DNA of 64,000 nucleotides from Neopestalotiopsis rosae (GCA_023078685.1 JALGAS010000007.1:310001-374000); one strand, 5' to 3'. Positions 11,301-25,634 are shown, counted from the first letter of the stretch. Notes: generated by a model not told the origin, from the sequence alone. Numbers and translations: made by a program.

Positions 11301-13476
11301 GTAGTATCGGACATAATAAGACTTCAGCTAAGTAAATTCAATGGAAGTTATTGAATAGTGGTAGCAGCAGGCCATTGTCGTAGTATTATACTTTGCAAAA
11401 GCCCCGGCTGTAATGGTCTTCTTATCTACCAGTCTACGGAATCTTTCCCCGTCGGCCGGCCTAGTTTACGGCCTATTCGGTCAAGTGGTTAGAACAAGCG
11501 GCCAAAGTATGTGTTTTGTGTGTGTGTGTTGTGTGTTTGTTTATGGATGTGAGAATGGGACGGGACTTGATGCAAGGCCGACATTTATCTTGTCAGACTT
11601 GCGCACATGTCCTCGATTAGACCACTTAGAAGGACGAATCCAGCTTGTGGTTGTTTGGACCACGACCGAAAACGCATCAATGGGCCTCCCTCACCTTGAC
11701 CCCATTATGTGCATGCCAGTTGCCTATCAACGGCCTATAGCATCAAAGACATTGTGGACTGTCGAACTTTCCACGCCACAAAAAGTCGGTAACTTTCCAT
11801 GCACGTAATAATGGCCCTCTTTCGCAGTGGAGGTGGTGGCAGGATACCTGGATAGTCTCTTCAAACTCTGATCGCGGCCGGGCCTTTTATTGCTCATTCT
11901 GGTAGTCGACGACCACAAAGAAGACCCTGGATCGCCTCTTCTTTTTCTGCCCGGCGCCCGCAAACTCTGAAGCGGGGGAACTGTGTTCATTATGGGGCCA
12001 CTTATCAAAAACACTCGTCACTAAATCCCAGATCATGACGCTTTACGCCTCATGGCTGAAGAGAGGAGAAGGGTGGGAAGAAAGAAAGAAAAAAAAAACT
12101 TCACATTGAAAACCCACGGCTGGAGACAGACAACAAGCTTCTTTTTTGGGGGGTCCATCCCCCCACGTATGTACAACGAAGAATGGAAGCGGTCTGCAAG
12201 TCGCGACATCGCACGACAGCCATCGGATTGTGAGGGAATATTTTTCTTTCTTCTATCTTCTCTACAATGATTTAGATCGCGACGCGTTCTGCGACAAATT
12301 CAATACATATTGACAGACATCAATGCACAGAGCTGGTGACTCGAGCAGCTGGCTTAAAGTATGTATGCATGTTCAGTACTTTACGCGGGACGTGGGAATT
12401 GACAGGTTCGACGAATCGAGAATGACGTTCGATAATTGTTCTGTGTATATTCCACGACACCAGCGATGCCGCATTATTGTGGGGGATATGGGGATGTCGA
12501 AATCCCTTAGTGCATCTGCACTACTTATGCTTTAATTCAACTTCGGATAGTCCGTTAAGGTGCTGGGCAAGCAACTGGCGCACCCAAAATGCTTTGCTAA
12601 CGTATGGCATTGTGTGCTAGCGTTGTATAATATTGCTTTGGGTAAATACAGAACCTGTACTGCGTACGGTATTATCCCTTCTAGGCAAAACAAGCCTATG
12701 CCTCTTGCTAGGACGAGGTCCTTACGTTAGTGCCAGGCACGCAACACGGGGCTGTCCTTTTTCATGCTCTAACTCGTTCGTCGGCATCGTTACGCAGCCT
12801 TCCTCCGACACGCCAATGTTCCCAGCTAAAATTGGCATGAGCCTGTCAATCAATTAAACGACACGCATATGGTGCGCGTCAAGATCAGTGTGAGAGAGAG
12901 CAAAGAAAAGATCTCGTAGCGGCAATCTATCAAATACGTTCGTTACCAAGACCGTGGATCCTCAGATCTCCCGGGGCTCTAGGGAGCACTGCTGGACACA
13001 CTAGGTAGCGAGGGTAGCCTGTAATCCTGTCAATCAGGACACTAGCCAGCATCACCATGCAGTGCTCTGCTGCAATGCCCAAAGAGATCTCCATCGTGCA
13101 CTGCACGCGCATATGGGCTGACAACCTCTCACTTCTCACCTCCCAATGGACTCTCGACGCCCGATCGGCACTTTTGACGTGAGAGCACTGCGTTCATGCA
13201 CAGCATATAAATTACACCACCTACAGTACGTCCGATGGGTAGTTATTTACGGCGTATACGCGCGCGCTCTCTCGATGACTGTGTAGTGCTACCTGCCTAC
13301 TGTCTGGGCACCGTACTGTACAATAGATAGGGCAAAGTATGTACGTATATGCACGCTAGTGACTGACAGATACTGTATTCAGAAGCAAAAGATTTGCCGT
13401 CGGGCGCAATGTCTCGCTGGAGCGTCAGAAAGTGTCGGGCCAGGCTGAGAATGTCGCTTGCCGCTGCTACAGTATG

Positions 13477-13478
<2 letters not shown>
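8395..13478. other. Gene desert, left part (cyclin upstream region)
   Basis: No supportable gene in about 5 kb upstream of the cyclin. Read in the cyclin orientation, the 10,020-10,150 interval is strongly CT-rich, as fungal promoter and leader regions often are. The cyclin may therefore have a long upstream control region or leader; this is inference. Open frames are short, on both strands, and of random-looking composition. Base composition is not markedly AT-rich, so it does not look like classical RIP-degraded transposon DNA. Confidence -1.

Positions 13479-13510
<32 letters not shown>
13479..13510. repeat. (CTG)n trinucleotide microsatellite
   Basis: Thirty-two bases of uninterrupted CTG/TGC repeat (about 10.7 units) inside the gene desert. 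It would encode poly-Ala, poly-Cys or poly-Leu depending on frame. The surrounding frames (for example 13394-13768) show no other protein features, so I treat the tract as non-coding. Confidence -1.
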
Positions 13511-13511
<1 letters not shown>

Positions 13512-16500
13512 ATTTTCTTTCGGCTCCTACCAAGGTACAATTATGGTGGTGCTCATCATTGCGTGCGTCCGAGATGATAGTCAACTGTGCTGCAGGCATG
13601 GGTCCAGGGATTGCTGTAGCGTCGCTTCAGCCCTTGGAAAATCTGCAGGAATACCAAGGCAAATGGACGGCCTGTTCGCGCCGGCAGCTCACGTCCAAGC
13701 CAATCAATTTGCCCAGACGCGTTAAAACACGACTTGAAAGGAAAATCAATCTATTGTCATGCGTGTAATGTTGAGAGGGCCCCAGCCACTGGATTGGAGT
13801 CAGGTCGAAACACGCATGGCAGCCAATGCAGGTATGAAGGTCGCCATTACACTCTATCATCCAACGAGGCTTGCACAATCTCGGATTTTCGAGGTTCCCT
13901 TCTCGCTTTCTTTCTTAGGCGCATCCGGGGGCGCGACCCAGTGAATGGCCACACACCACACATTTTACAGTACAAAGTAATTCGTACACACACAACTCAC
14001 CTTAATCCATCGTCTTCGTCCAATGTAATCACAGAGATCCGAAGCTTTGGGCCGGTCACTACACGTCCTTATCCGGCCGGGCATGGTCGTACGGTCTCGT
14101 CCAAAAAATGGACCAGGCTCAATGCTGCCTCGGACGTTCTCAGCCAAATGTTAGTTCCACATCTGGTTTCGGCGAAGCACAGTATGCGACAGGAGGCGAT
14201 CCTGAAGCCATTGTCGTGCAAGTCAGGGCAAAAGCAGTGTTACCGGGTCCGCGGGCTCCTGTGTCGACCATCTATCATGATTGGGCTGGCCTAGCAATGA
14301 TTGCTTTAGCAGCATCTTTGGTGCTTCCGCTTGCCGTGAGACAACGCACCTACACCCACCACAGATAATCCTATCCTTATTTCTGAAATATGTTTTTTGG
14401 TCAAATTCTTCCATCACCAACGACGGCTTTTGGTAGGCCTCGTACTGCCAGACAACCCAAACCAGGAGATGAGACTGGGCCGCGCGCCACTGTGGACTAT
14501 GTGCAATGGTGCTTTGTTCTGCTTGGTTCCTTGGACATCCTATGGAAATTCAGTCAGCATGTAATAGCCTACTATAACAACTTTCACGATTTGACGTTTG
14601 GCGATTCGGCAACAGCACAGTATACAGCATGGAAGATAGCCTCGGTAGCAGGCGACAGTCACAGTCTGAACACTGTGTCTGTCAGAGAGTAGCAGCAGCA
14701 GCAACTAATAATGAGGACGACACGCTTGTGAACAATGTCAGCCATAATGTAAGCAAGCAGCCAAGGGTACTGCAGATCTCTAATGCTGGGGCCACACGCG
14801 TACCTGCCGAATTAGGAAACGCCTAATCCCGTGTCGCCGCGTTCCACCTAGACGTACAATTTATACTGCCGTTCTCACCCTATCATATTTCACTGTTCAC
14901 GTCTTATGATATATTCCCTTATTATTATGTTCGCTGAGCATAAACAGACGATTCTCGTCCTTGTCGGTACAGTTTGACACACATTGACTTGACGAGCCTC
15001 AGCCTCTCCATGTCGGATAGTGGCCCCCATAACTACGCACTACATACTACATACCTGGTGGATCGTCGCTGGCTATCTCTAAAATTTCTCAACCCGTTTC
15101 TCCCAAACACCGAACCTTGCCTTGAGTAGGTACGCAAACTTATTCTTCACTGACGCCATCTAGCAATGCACCTACGAGTAACGATACTGGCGATGCATCT
15201 AGCCTTACTGATTATGATTTTTGAGACAAGCCAAAGCAGCAGCATGATATCATTTTACCCGTGTCTTGCTCCAAATGTGGACTGCACGAGTTTTCTCTGT
15301 CGTTGCAATCATTAGTCATACAGCAAGAATTATGCACCTCGGGTGCTCGATTCATGATAGCGCCCGGTAGAGTTCTTCCACCCACCGCGGAATTCGAGCC
15401 TCAATAGTCATCAGCCCACAACATATCCACCTCACGATGCCTCTCCGGGAAGACGGAGCAGTAGATACTAGGTAGAGTGAGAGAAAAAAAAAAGTTAGAC
15501 GGTTCAACCCCACACGTACGGACCTGCGGTTGCCAAGGTTGCCGTACAAACGGAGGAAAGTCTGCAGGCATATCCTCTGTTATCTAGCGGTGAATTTTCA
15601 CACGATCAAGACTATGAAAAATTCACGGTATGCCGAAAGTGGCCTGTCTGCTGACAAGACGGAAACTCTGTCCTGTGCCGCGCCCGCGCCGCTCAAGCAA
15701 GATTAAGCAAGATTCAACGGAGTCGTCACGTAAGCCTGCAAGGAGGTTGGCAAGTCTGGCAAAGCTGAATGATGATGGTATTGTCTGGCCGGCCGGCAGG
15801 CGCTCATGATAACTGTAAGGAATTACGCGAGAACCACCAATAATCTCCAACGGTGTCCCAGCTGCGTCTCGCCGAGACCTGAGACATAACTTCAATAAAC
15901 GTGGCAATTGGGATCTTCCGCAACCTATTATCCTGCTACAACAGATGACGAAACCCAGCTTTGATATTCAATGTGAGAGTCATTTGGGAAACACAGGCCA
16001 TCATCATTATGGACAGTTTCTATGTCATGTCCCCAAAAATTGTGTCCATTATTACCTTCAATTGAAAAAGCCACTCTTCACAGTGAGAAGGATGGCAATG
16101 CTCGATTGGCACTGTCCGTTCCATAATGCCATCCATCCCAGGCCGTTGATCCTACTACTGGGTACCTACACAAGCTACACTATATGCCTTGGTAGTGGCT
16201 CAATTGAGTCCGGAAACGCAACCCACGGCCCCTCCAACCTTTCCTGAATGAAATCTGTTCGGAACGCGAGGCTGTACGGCTAGTTTTCTAAGTCTGTTTA
16301 GTGGTTGCACATGTTCATCATGACGTGTGGTTCTCGCGTAAAGTGGTGAAATCACTTTTCTTTGCCTGCTGCAGCTCTGCCCTTCTTCCCTTCTTCGGCC
16401 GTCCTAGCCATGCGAGTGCCGGGAACGAGGGACGCCATCTTAACCCGGGTCGGGTTAGCGGCTCGTCGGCAGGAACATGGCAATCTGTACGAGGAGCCAA

Positions 16501-19500
16501 CTTTTGCATGTTTTTTGGCCTGCACAACTGCACAACCCTTGAGGGTTTTGATGCGAATTAGAGATGTCGCGATCGATACCAAACAGGACACGACACGGCG
16601 GCGACGACACCACTTTTGCTCTGCCTAGCCCCCCCTACTCATGTCTGTCATGCTCATACACTTCTCCTTCACCATCTCTGGTAATAATACGGATCATGTT
16701 GGGTCTGCCTTGTAGTTGCCCTGATATTAAACAACGAGCCGCGTCAGTCAAAGTGTCACTGACTTCGCACGGCTCTGCAGGTCCGTCTGAGAATGGCATA
16801 GGGAGGGGCGGGCGTGAATCGTTGCCCAACTCTTGGAGTCTTGCTCCACACGCATTTGTCCTATTTCGAGCTTCGTTTCCGATGGGAGCGTTGGCGGACC
16901 CTGCCAAATAGCCACTGTTCTCTTTGGGGGAGGGCAGCACTCACTCCCTCACAGTGCTCACGGCTAGGCCCCTTTCAGCCCTTTTAGAGTTGCAGTTGGC
17001 ACTCGACGACCGCCCAAACTCTACTGGCCCTTCAGGCTACCTAATTCAATGTGTTGCCATTGCAGGCAGAGCTTGTTCCTTTGGCCATGCCAGGGCTGGG
17101 CTGTGTGCTTCCTAAATGAGCTTTCGTTTTCTAGCCTTCAATGGATCGCGAAGCACCAAGATCTTCTTTCGGTAGCTTGGCGTTGCGCAGAGCAACATTC
17201 GGTAGCCCGGACTTTGATAGTTCATGATGAACAGGCATCCGGGTCTTCCTGAAGATCCGCCCCAGCACCAACACCAGCACACTGTGTCAGAATGTAGGCT
17301 GGATTAATGAGAGGGACCTGAGGCCAGCGAACGTTTTCTGGACACTGACTAACCAGCGTGCTCTTAATTTTTCCCACGTTTCCTCTTCCCATTAGCCCTG
17401 CTCAAGTTTGAAGCCCATTTTGTGGCCGGTCTCCCGCCATCTCGTAATCAAAAGCTCTCGTTAAATTCAACATGAAATGCGTTCCGAAGCTTTGGGATGT
17501 TCTGTGGCCCCGGGGGTGAGACATCCTAATACCCGGTCCCCTAGTCGACGTAGCCGGGCTTCCAGAAGGATCCGTCAGTCTGAAGTCTGCACGCATGAGT
17601 CGGCCAGCAGTTTTGCCAGCCAAGTCGTAAATCAGCCTTCCATTTCAATCTCCGCTATCCGCCCTCTACTTCTTACACAGTAGGGGACGAAACGCACGGA
17701 GGCCCGTTCAGGTATCGGAAGTCGACTCTGTCATGTTAATGATCGACGATCTACCCTATACAATATGGAGCCTAAGGACCAACGAATCCCCCCTACTCCA
17801 TAGGTAGTTCAGGGGCCCTTTTTGGGGGCAGAACTCGAGTCTTGAAAAGCCACATGGAGGCTGATGCCCACTGGAATACTAGCCTGTGTCTAGAGGACAG
17901 CCCCATCAGCTCCAATTCGATATCATACCTACTATGCACAATGCACTTACATCCCAGCACACGTTGATATTTAGAAACATACTGATTACTTTCTAGAAAC
18001 CCTCGATATTTTGTAATATGGGTCGGAGATTAGCCGACTTTTGCCTCCTGGAAAAGATGCCCTGATGCTCGCCTTCGCGATCGTCTGTTTGAGACGAGAC
18101 TCCTTCGGTTTCTCCTCCAGGATGAGGTGTGATTTTGGTGTCCCGCCACCTCCCGGAACCGTCACGGTTGCAACTGGCTCGAGCTGCCGAGCACTTGGGC
18201 CTTTTGCAACCTTGCTCGCCAAAGTCGCACCTAAAGGTTTTCTACCACCACGACATTTCTCAACCGCGAGATCGTTTGTCTGAATGGCCAGCCTTGTGAT
18301 ATTCCTTGATTGAATAATCCATGATCTATCGATATATTAGGAGCTTCTCTAACCACGTGCACAGTAGCACCGTACGATGCGGGCCTGGGCGGATTGCAAA
18401 CCCGCCCCGTCCCCTGCGCACTGCAGTCTACCATGTACATGTCACGAAGTGCCAGGAATTGATGATAGGGGGCGGAGAGTGTGTAAATGCCTGCTCCCAA
18501 TACGCAAGCAGCTCATCCTAGAGCTGTCTATTCCAGGGTTCAATGTACCTAGCCTTGTCTATAATGTCCACATGCCTGTATTTACTACAGTACCACCAGA
18601 TTTGGCTATGGGGTACATATGTACTGTGTAAGTCTGGTAGCAGCAAGGCAACGCCCGCCGGGCTCTTTCAACCACCATTTATTAGTGATTCTCGTATGTT
18701 TCGGCACGGGATGCAACGAAACAGATTTTTTCCTTCCTCTAAAACACCTTGCAAGAATCACGGCCGGTTTATCATCGTTTGAAATCATGCTTGGACCATC
18801 ACGGCTCCTTTTGTGATATCTCTTTTTCTTTTCTTTTTACCTGGCTTGGACCGTTATGCTGACAGCCTCCACTCTGGGTGCATTCTAGACGAGGGTTTAC
18901 CGGGAAATTTCATGATCCACCGTTCATGCTGGATGATAGGGATTTGCAACGATTCGGAAACGCACGCCCGGCGGCAAAGAGATATATCACTCATCAGCGC
19001 AATCTATCATGCAAAATGATGCCAGCCTGGAAGGACCCATTTGTTTTCCCTTTCGAATTGATCAATTTGATATCATCAAGTCACGTACATATACGACATA
19101 CATCCACACTACCCGCCCGCTCAAGCCCGGCAAGGCATCATATTACTGCGCTCGGGCAATCGATAGGCGCCCCGGAGCTTTTTCAGTGCTTCTCTTTCTA
19201 CGAAAGCAGTAACCAGCCGCCTGGGGCAAGGCTTTTTTACCCCCTGCCCTGCCTTGTTCTAACCATGTTCAACCTGCACATCCTGCACATCAGGGAGACA
19301 CTGCATGCTGATTGATCGAATTCCCGGCGCCCAATTTTCGCAGACTCGAAAGCAAAGCACTGCAACTGGACCAGGGCTGAGGGGTTTGGACGCGCATCTT
19401 ACATATTCCCACAGCAGCCCCATACCAGAAAGAGAAAAGCAACGCGTGCGAATCCGGTAAATCGGCGTTTTGGCGAACGTACTGTCAAGCAAGCCACGAT

Positions 19501-22500
19501 TTCTTGTCTTGTTCATACTGCATGGCCTAGATTGAGGCCATCTATCATCACGCCAAATCCCAACCAGCCTGCCCAGCTTAACCCGGACCATTACTCCTCT
19601 CTATAATGTTTTAAAGACGGTTATATCTCTCCCGAGCTATGTCACAGGTATGGAACCACTATATACTAATCTGCAGGATTGTGATACCTCTACAATGACG
19701 CAAAGCGATCCGGCAAACTTCTGGTAGAATGTTACCAACAGCGAATTGCCGAATCGTATGTGCTCCTGACCATGCCCGAGAGGCAACGTCCTTTTCCCAC
19801 GTCCCGTGTGATTGCAACTACATGACGACGGGGTCCGAAAAAGATGAAGAGGCAACAATTCCTTCCCAACCCGTACCCCAAGACAGAGAGAACAGGGGAT
19901 ATATGCAACAGCGGGAACAATGGGCGTCTGTGCCCAAGCGAAAAAAACACGTGTGTTGGTGTCATGAAGTCGCGTTTTCTGCACGAGGCTGGGCCAGTAC
20001 TAATGATAACAAATATTGTGAAACTTGACCTTTTCCTTTCGCCTCTAGAAAAAGCTTCATTATCAATACGCCTGAATTATATGAGATCTACAAAGTCGAG
20101 ATTCACAACCATCTGGCTTTCTCAATCTCTGATTGGGCAGACTTTCTTCAACGTCAAAAGATTCAAATCCCTGAACGACAAGGTGGATTTCCTGATACCC
20201 TTGTTCCCGCCGCAACCGCAGCTGTATTCTTTTTGCTCAAAACGTTATCTCCTTGTACGAGTTAGGCGACAAGTTTCTTTCGCTCTCTTCCCCTTGTTCA
20301 GACCCCTTCGACCGCCCTGTGTGGTATTTTGTCTACCCGCAATTAATAATGGATTTGGTGATCGAGCAGATGTGACCAGTCGAGACCCCAGATCAGCCTA
20401 CCTACCCACGCGGCGCAAGCGTTCCATCCGACGGGGTCTATTCATCCGCAAACCCTTGGGACCCCGTCTGTCGTTGTATTTGTTGATATGTTAGTAGTTC
20501 TTTGACAGTTTGAAACAGCATGAACCACGCGTCGCAGGTCTGTTTTTCTTCCTCTCGCGTGTTCTTGATATGCAGGATCAACGTCACATTCGATAAACTC
20601 TCTTCTTGTTGATGTCAATATACTTCGCGCTCAGCCCTCATGATGGTAAAATCCGTATATTGCCCGACCAAGCGGAACACGATAGTGCGTGTCTGAAGTG
20701 CCGCGATTGACGTTACCTCGATCATACCGCACGGCCGGAAATCGTATTTATTCAGTCACGTTTTTTGGAGTTGCACACAGCAATATCATTTACAACGTCG
20801 CAGATACAAAGAGATGCCTTTGATGTTTTGGTCTTCGACATTGCCACTTTACTAATTGAGTGTAGGAAGGCTGACAACAATGAGCCGAGAAGCTGTACCC
20901 TTACAGATCTTCAAAGATTTGCTCTGGACCCTTTCAGATCCCAGATGATCACCTTGGGGATGACTTTTTCTGCCTTCTCAGCGGCTATTGATACAATGTA
21001 GATATATGCGCTGAAATGTCCAAACGCAGCAAGCACACTGATAATGCACTGATAAGGTGGGAGATGCGTACGTATATTGCCACTCAACACAACACGAAGC
21101 TCGACACCTACATACATGCGTACAAGCAACCCAAGGTACCTGACATATACAGTACGGTAACGGAGTACCCCACATTGTGATGACAGGCTGTGACAGGCCA
21201 GCAAGGCAGGAAGGGATTCTGCCCATCTAGCAGTAGTGGGATGTCGTGCTTCCTCTAGGGAGGAGTCGTGTGGTGCAGTGTCGGACTTTATACTGGTTCC
21301 CCTTGCATTTTTCGAACCTAGTACTATACCTAGTTTGCTACCTACTCTGCCATATACAAAGGGCACGGCCTGGAGAATGCATACACTTACATCATACTAA
21401 GCACTTTTGTACTCTGTCGACCCGGATTGCGTTACGAAACCTTTCATCATTTTGCATGTCTCTGCGTGAGTGCACTTGCACAATGGCTTCCGCTTCCGGC
21501 CAGAGACACAGACGATCAATGCAAATACAGAACCTTTTGCTCCGCGTGCCTGTTTTCTTTGCGTGCCAACGGACATAATCGCACAGACAATAATACCGAG
21601 CTGGCGGGCCTCCACACCTACCTTTTCGCGAACCCGGAGCGGGGTGCATCTCGCCATCCGGTTTGGCGAGGAAAAGAGAGTTTTGTCCCTTTGGGATCGC
21701 GTTCCCAGCCCAGCCCAGCCAGCCCAGCCAGCCAGTGAGCGAGCAGGGCCGAGACCAACAACACTCTGCTCAAAACGCGACCTCTATTGATTGTTTCAGG
21801 GTCCAATTGTCGAGAAAAGAGGGGTGGCGACCCCGAAAGAGACGCGTTTCTTGTCACGGGAATCCAGTGCAGGAAAGCGGGCGTCTGTCAGCTGTAAGTG
21901 GTAAATCACCTTGCACCTAATTCGGTGCCTCGGGTCAAAAGAAGGTATGAGAAGAAAACCTGGCAACGCAGGCCTCCATTTCATTGAAATCCTCTCATTC
22001 GGCTCAGTCAATCCGGGATCTATTCTGTTCCAAGGTCCAGGACTGGGAATAAAGTTTTGACAAGAACCACTTAACGCGTGAGAAACGGTACTGTGGTAGA
22101 GGTTCGACACGCTACCAGCTCCCAAAGAGAAGAGCTGACCGGCCGGATACGGTCTAGGGCGGGCTTTGGAGGGAGGCCGAATGCTGCAAGGTAATTGACG
22201 TCTTTCCTGATCTTGCCTTGCTTGCTACCTCGTCCTCCTCTCCCCCAGCCACCTATAGGCCACCAACCGAAATCGCCGAGCAGGCTTTGACAAGGGCTCT
22301 TGCTCTCATCTCCGGGCTTTCCTGCTGGGCCTGGGCGCCAAAGGAATAAGCCCTATGGGCGATTGTGAATGGTTATGCGCATTCTAGTAAATGCAATAGT
22401 GCCAGCCCATTATTTCCTAAAGGGTGGTATAGATCATAGGAGCTGAATGCAAGATCGCAATTCGTGCCCGCGGGGCTGCGCTGGCATGATTTATTGCCGA

Positions 22501-23807
22501 CCACACACCTACGATATCTGAACCAGGTAAGGTAACCTGGACGCAGCTGGGAAAATAAGATGCTGGGTTTGAGAGAGGAGTTCCCAGGTCCCGAGGGGGG
22601 CTTCTTCTCACATTCCTAAGCACCAACGACGATCTACTGGCCCAACTGTTACGCGAACTGCCAACGCCACCGCGGCCGAAGAAGTAATCCACAGTGTAAG
22701 CAGAAGGATTTTTGCTGCGTCATGTACAGAGAAAGGTGCATGTACGAACACAGTATTCTCTTTTTTTTTTTCGACCTGTCGCTTGTCATATGACGGCATC
22801 TGTATCTATTCATGTTCGCATGTGTTTCGAGTCCTACAACATGCTTGTATGCACAGTACCAAACAAACAAAAAAAGATTCCTGCCAAGATCGAAAAAAAA
22901 GAAGATCGGCTGTCAAATTTCCCGCGCGCTTGTGGGGGGTTTGCTATTTCTTTCTTTTCCTTGCCTGTAGGATCCGAGAAAAAAAAAAAAGACCTTTTGA
23001 TAGCCAACGATGGGAATCTCGCTTGAGCATCCCAAGCAGCGCCAATGAGCTGATGCAACCCCCTTTTTTGCTTTTATAGAACTACAGGACTCATTGGCCA
23101 ATGGAGACCGGTACCAATTTTAAGGTTCCCAGCAATTGTTTTTCTGTCTTTTTTTTTTGCTTTGCTTTCTGAGATCGAGCAGATACGAAGGGTCTTTCTT
23201 GTTGAAAGGCAAGAAAGGGACCACAAAGGCAGATCCTTTTCTTAAAGACTTGCTTCTTGACGCATGACGGACCTGCAAAAACGTGCAGACGTTCCAGTGA
23301 GGCGTCATGCTGTACCCAGCTGCTTGGAACGGGGACCAATGGCAATGCCTGCCGGGTGGTTGACGAGGCTTCGTATCCTTACTGGACTTCATCAATGTGA
23401 AATAGGTCTGGCATAGGACAAGCCTGTGAGGCTCTGCATGAGAGTTGGGATATATATATATGAGCCTACAGAGCGAGTATCGTGGTGGCGTTTACCTCGA
23501 TAGCCGCCACGACAGAAGAGCCGCTGGTGGTGCCACTGCCTTGCCACTTTGCCATGGCGATTATCGTGAAAACTTTTCTGATATGCAGCTATTGTAGCCA
23601 TCAATCAATGTCAGAGTTTGCGAGAGTATATTGTGGGATCAATCACTTTCTATATTTCATCATGTTACGGAGTTTGTATGTCTCGTTTCAGGTCTGTCAG
23701 CTTGAGTAGACGCCCAAAGTGAGACATACTTCTAGTTTTACAAGGTTTGTTACTGCCGTGCTTTCTTTTCCTCTAGAAGAAACAATGATAACGAGGCTCC
23801 GTTTTCA
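13511..23807. other. Gene desert, right part
   Basis: About 10.3 kb without a supportable gene. The longest frames (13734-14294, 186 codons; 19844-20494, 216 codons) lack domains, signal peptides and coding bias, and I found no convincing splice chain linking exons. Small repeats are present: a CCAG-type minisatellite at 21704-21736, a tandem 10-bp AAGCAAGATT duplication near 15,698-15,717, and an AT run at 23450-23461. I saw no terminal repeats, transposase or reverse transcriptase motifs. Long non-coding RNAs or eroded repeats cannot be excluded. Confidence -1.
21704..21736. repeat. CCAG/CCCAG minisatellite
   Basis: A short run of interspersed CCCAG and CCAG units in the gene desert, about 33 bp. 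It reads in all frames without forming part of a recognisable protein. Confidence -1.
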
Positions 23808-25634
23808 TCATGTCTTCGGAAGAGGTCCGAATGTAATAGCCTCCGGATACGTCTTGATGGAAGCCACCATATCGCTCATGCCATAGGTCGACTTGTTGGT
23901 AGCCTTGTCTTCGTGCTCGAAGAAATGACGCTGTCGGCCTGCTTGATTGGGGTCCCGAACATTGTGCACGAATATCACCTCGTCAGGCTCGTCGAGATGG
24001 CGAACAACGTTTTCGTACTTGGCAAGACCCGGAGGCCGCTCGTGATCCAGTGGCCCCTTTGTAGTGAGCCGCCTAAAGGGAGGAAGCCTCCGTGCACCGA
24101 CAACGTCCCGGCGGTCCTCGCCCATCCAGATATCTCCAGCACCGGGAGCAGATGACACATAGCAGGCCAAGAATGGAAGAAGGCCGCTCAAGCGCTGAGT
24201 CCAACGGTCATGACCCTTTTTGTGTTTGGTTATTCCGACTGGGTAGAGTGATCCAAGAATTCCCGCTTCGTGAGGCCAGCCTGTCGGTCTAGCTGCTTCG
24301 TGCCATGTACCTCTGCTTAGATCTGCACCCATTCCGACTTCGAGTTCGTAGTGTGCCACCGTCATTTCGCCGCTGGCGGTTTCCAGATCGAGTACCGTTT
24401 GGGGCGCATAGTCCTTTGCGAAATCCGGAATGCCGAGATGTTTAAAGTCATAGTCGGTGAGCATTGGATATGTCGCCCCAGTATCCAGCATCATGCGGAA
24501 AGTGGCGGATCGCAGCTGATTTGCAGATGGGCCGGACTTTTTGTTTTTTGGTGACTTGTTCCATTTCACCGGCCCGCGGAGCACTTTACTCTCATCGACA
24601 ATGAACCTCATATTTATTGGCCAGGCGCCAATGTTGAAATTAGACCTGGGAATACCTGCCACTGGGGATTTCTCTTGATGGAGGCAGAACCCTTTCTTGG
24701 CCATTGCTCTGCTTTCCGGTCCTGTAAGTGGTGGTTCCCACCAGAGACAGCCACCTCCTAATTCTTGGAAATACCGGTCCAGCCTCTCCTCTCTATCGAC
24801 AACAAAAGCCTGGTAGGAAGTACAGGTGTCGACAACCTGGCCCGCGTACAGCAGAGTATAGTTTCCCGAATACTCGATTCGACCTAATTCGTACCCGTCT
24901 ATAGCGGCTTCGATATTCTCCTTCTGGTTCTGATACTCGGGCTCATGTAGTGCGTATCGTAGCGTCTTTATTCTCTTGGGTACTTCAATTTCTGCCTGAA
25001 GCCGATGACTGCGGTGGTGTGAGTTGGAACGACTCAGTGTGCTAGGGTAGAAATCGCCAACGACAAGAGAACCATCTGAGGTAACTTACAAAGGCAAGTA
25101 GCTGTTTGGGTCCGCCTTCATGCATTCCCTCTCCATAATCATCTCCCCAAGAAGCTGTCGCTGAGCTTCCAGATTGTCTGGCTCATTCCGCTCGGTCCAC
25201 TCGAATATGAAATTTTGTTGCATAATTTCACGATCTTTGTACCCAATCTTGCTCAAATTGTCACCCAAGTGAGCACCAATGACCAGCGTCTCCCACGGCT
25301 CAGACGTGCCCTCGATATTTCTGGTAGGTACTTCCACCTGCTCATGTTCTGGAGCCTTTGACTCCCCTGATTCGGTTCGCTCTGTGGGTAGACTCTCATT
25401 CTGCGTCTTGCGAGGGTCTCGGAATACTGGCTCTCCAACAATTGGCGCAAGGAGTGGTCGCTCCTTGTCCATCGAACCAGATTTGCCATCGTGAACTTGT
25501 TGTAGATATTCGGCCCTGGTCTGCTTTCTCTTCTGTTCTCTTGTTTCGGATTGTCCGCTTGGAGCTAAGCGCTGACGCCGTATGCGTGCACTTCGCCTTG
25601 GCTCCAGAGGTTGATCTCTTCGAGGACTAGACAT
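23808..25634 (-). CDS. Uncharacterised protein with retropepsin-like aspartic protease domain (DTGA)
   Basis: Two exons, 25634-25090 and 25008-23808, with an 81-nt GTAAGT...CAG intron, join in frame to 581 aa. The N-terminal 150 residues are charged and probably disordered, with a basic RRSARIRRQR patch that could be a nuclear signal. Residues 190-290 are a conserved-looking segment (IKTLRYALHEPEY, YSGNYTLLYAG, CLWWEPPLTGPESRAMAKKG). Around residue 357 comes FRMMLDTGATYPML, the aspartyl active-site loop (hydrophobic-DTGA) of retropepsin-type proteases. About 75 residues later GILGS resembles the second conserved ILG motif of that fold. Retropepsins work as dimers, so one DTGA per chain is expected. 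There is no reverse transcriptase, integrase or LTR nearby, so this is a host-type gene rather than an intact retroelement. Substrate and role are unknown. It diverges from the 1430-aa gene. Confidence -1.

Noticed and set aside
19844..20494. 216-codon frame in the gene desert
   Set aside because: No motif, signal or coding bias, and no neighbouring exons with matching splice phases.
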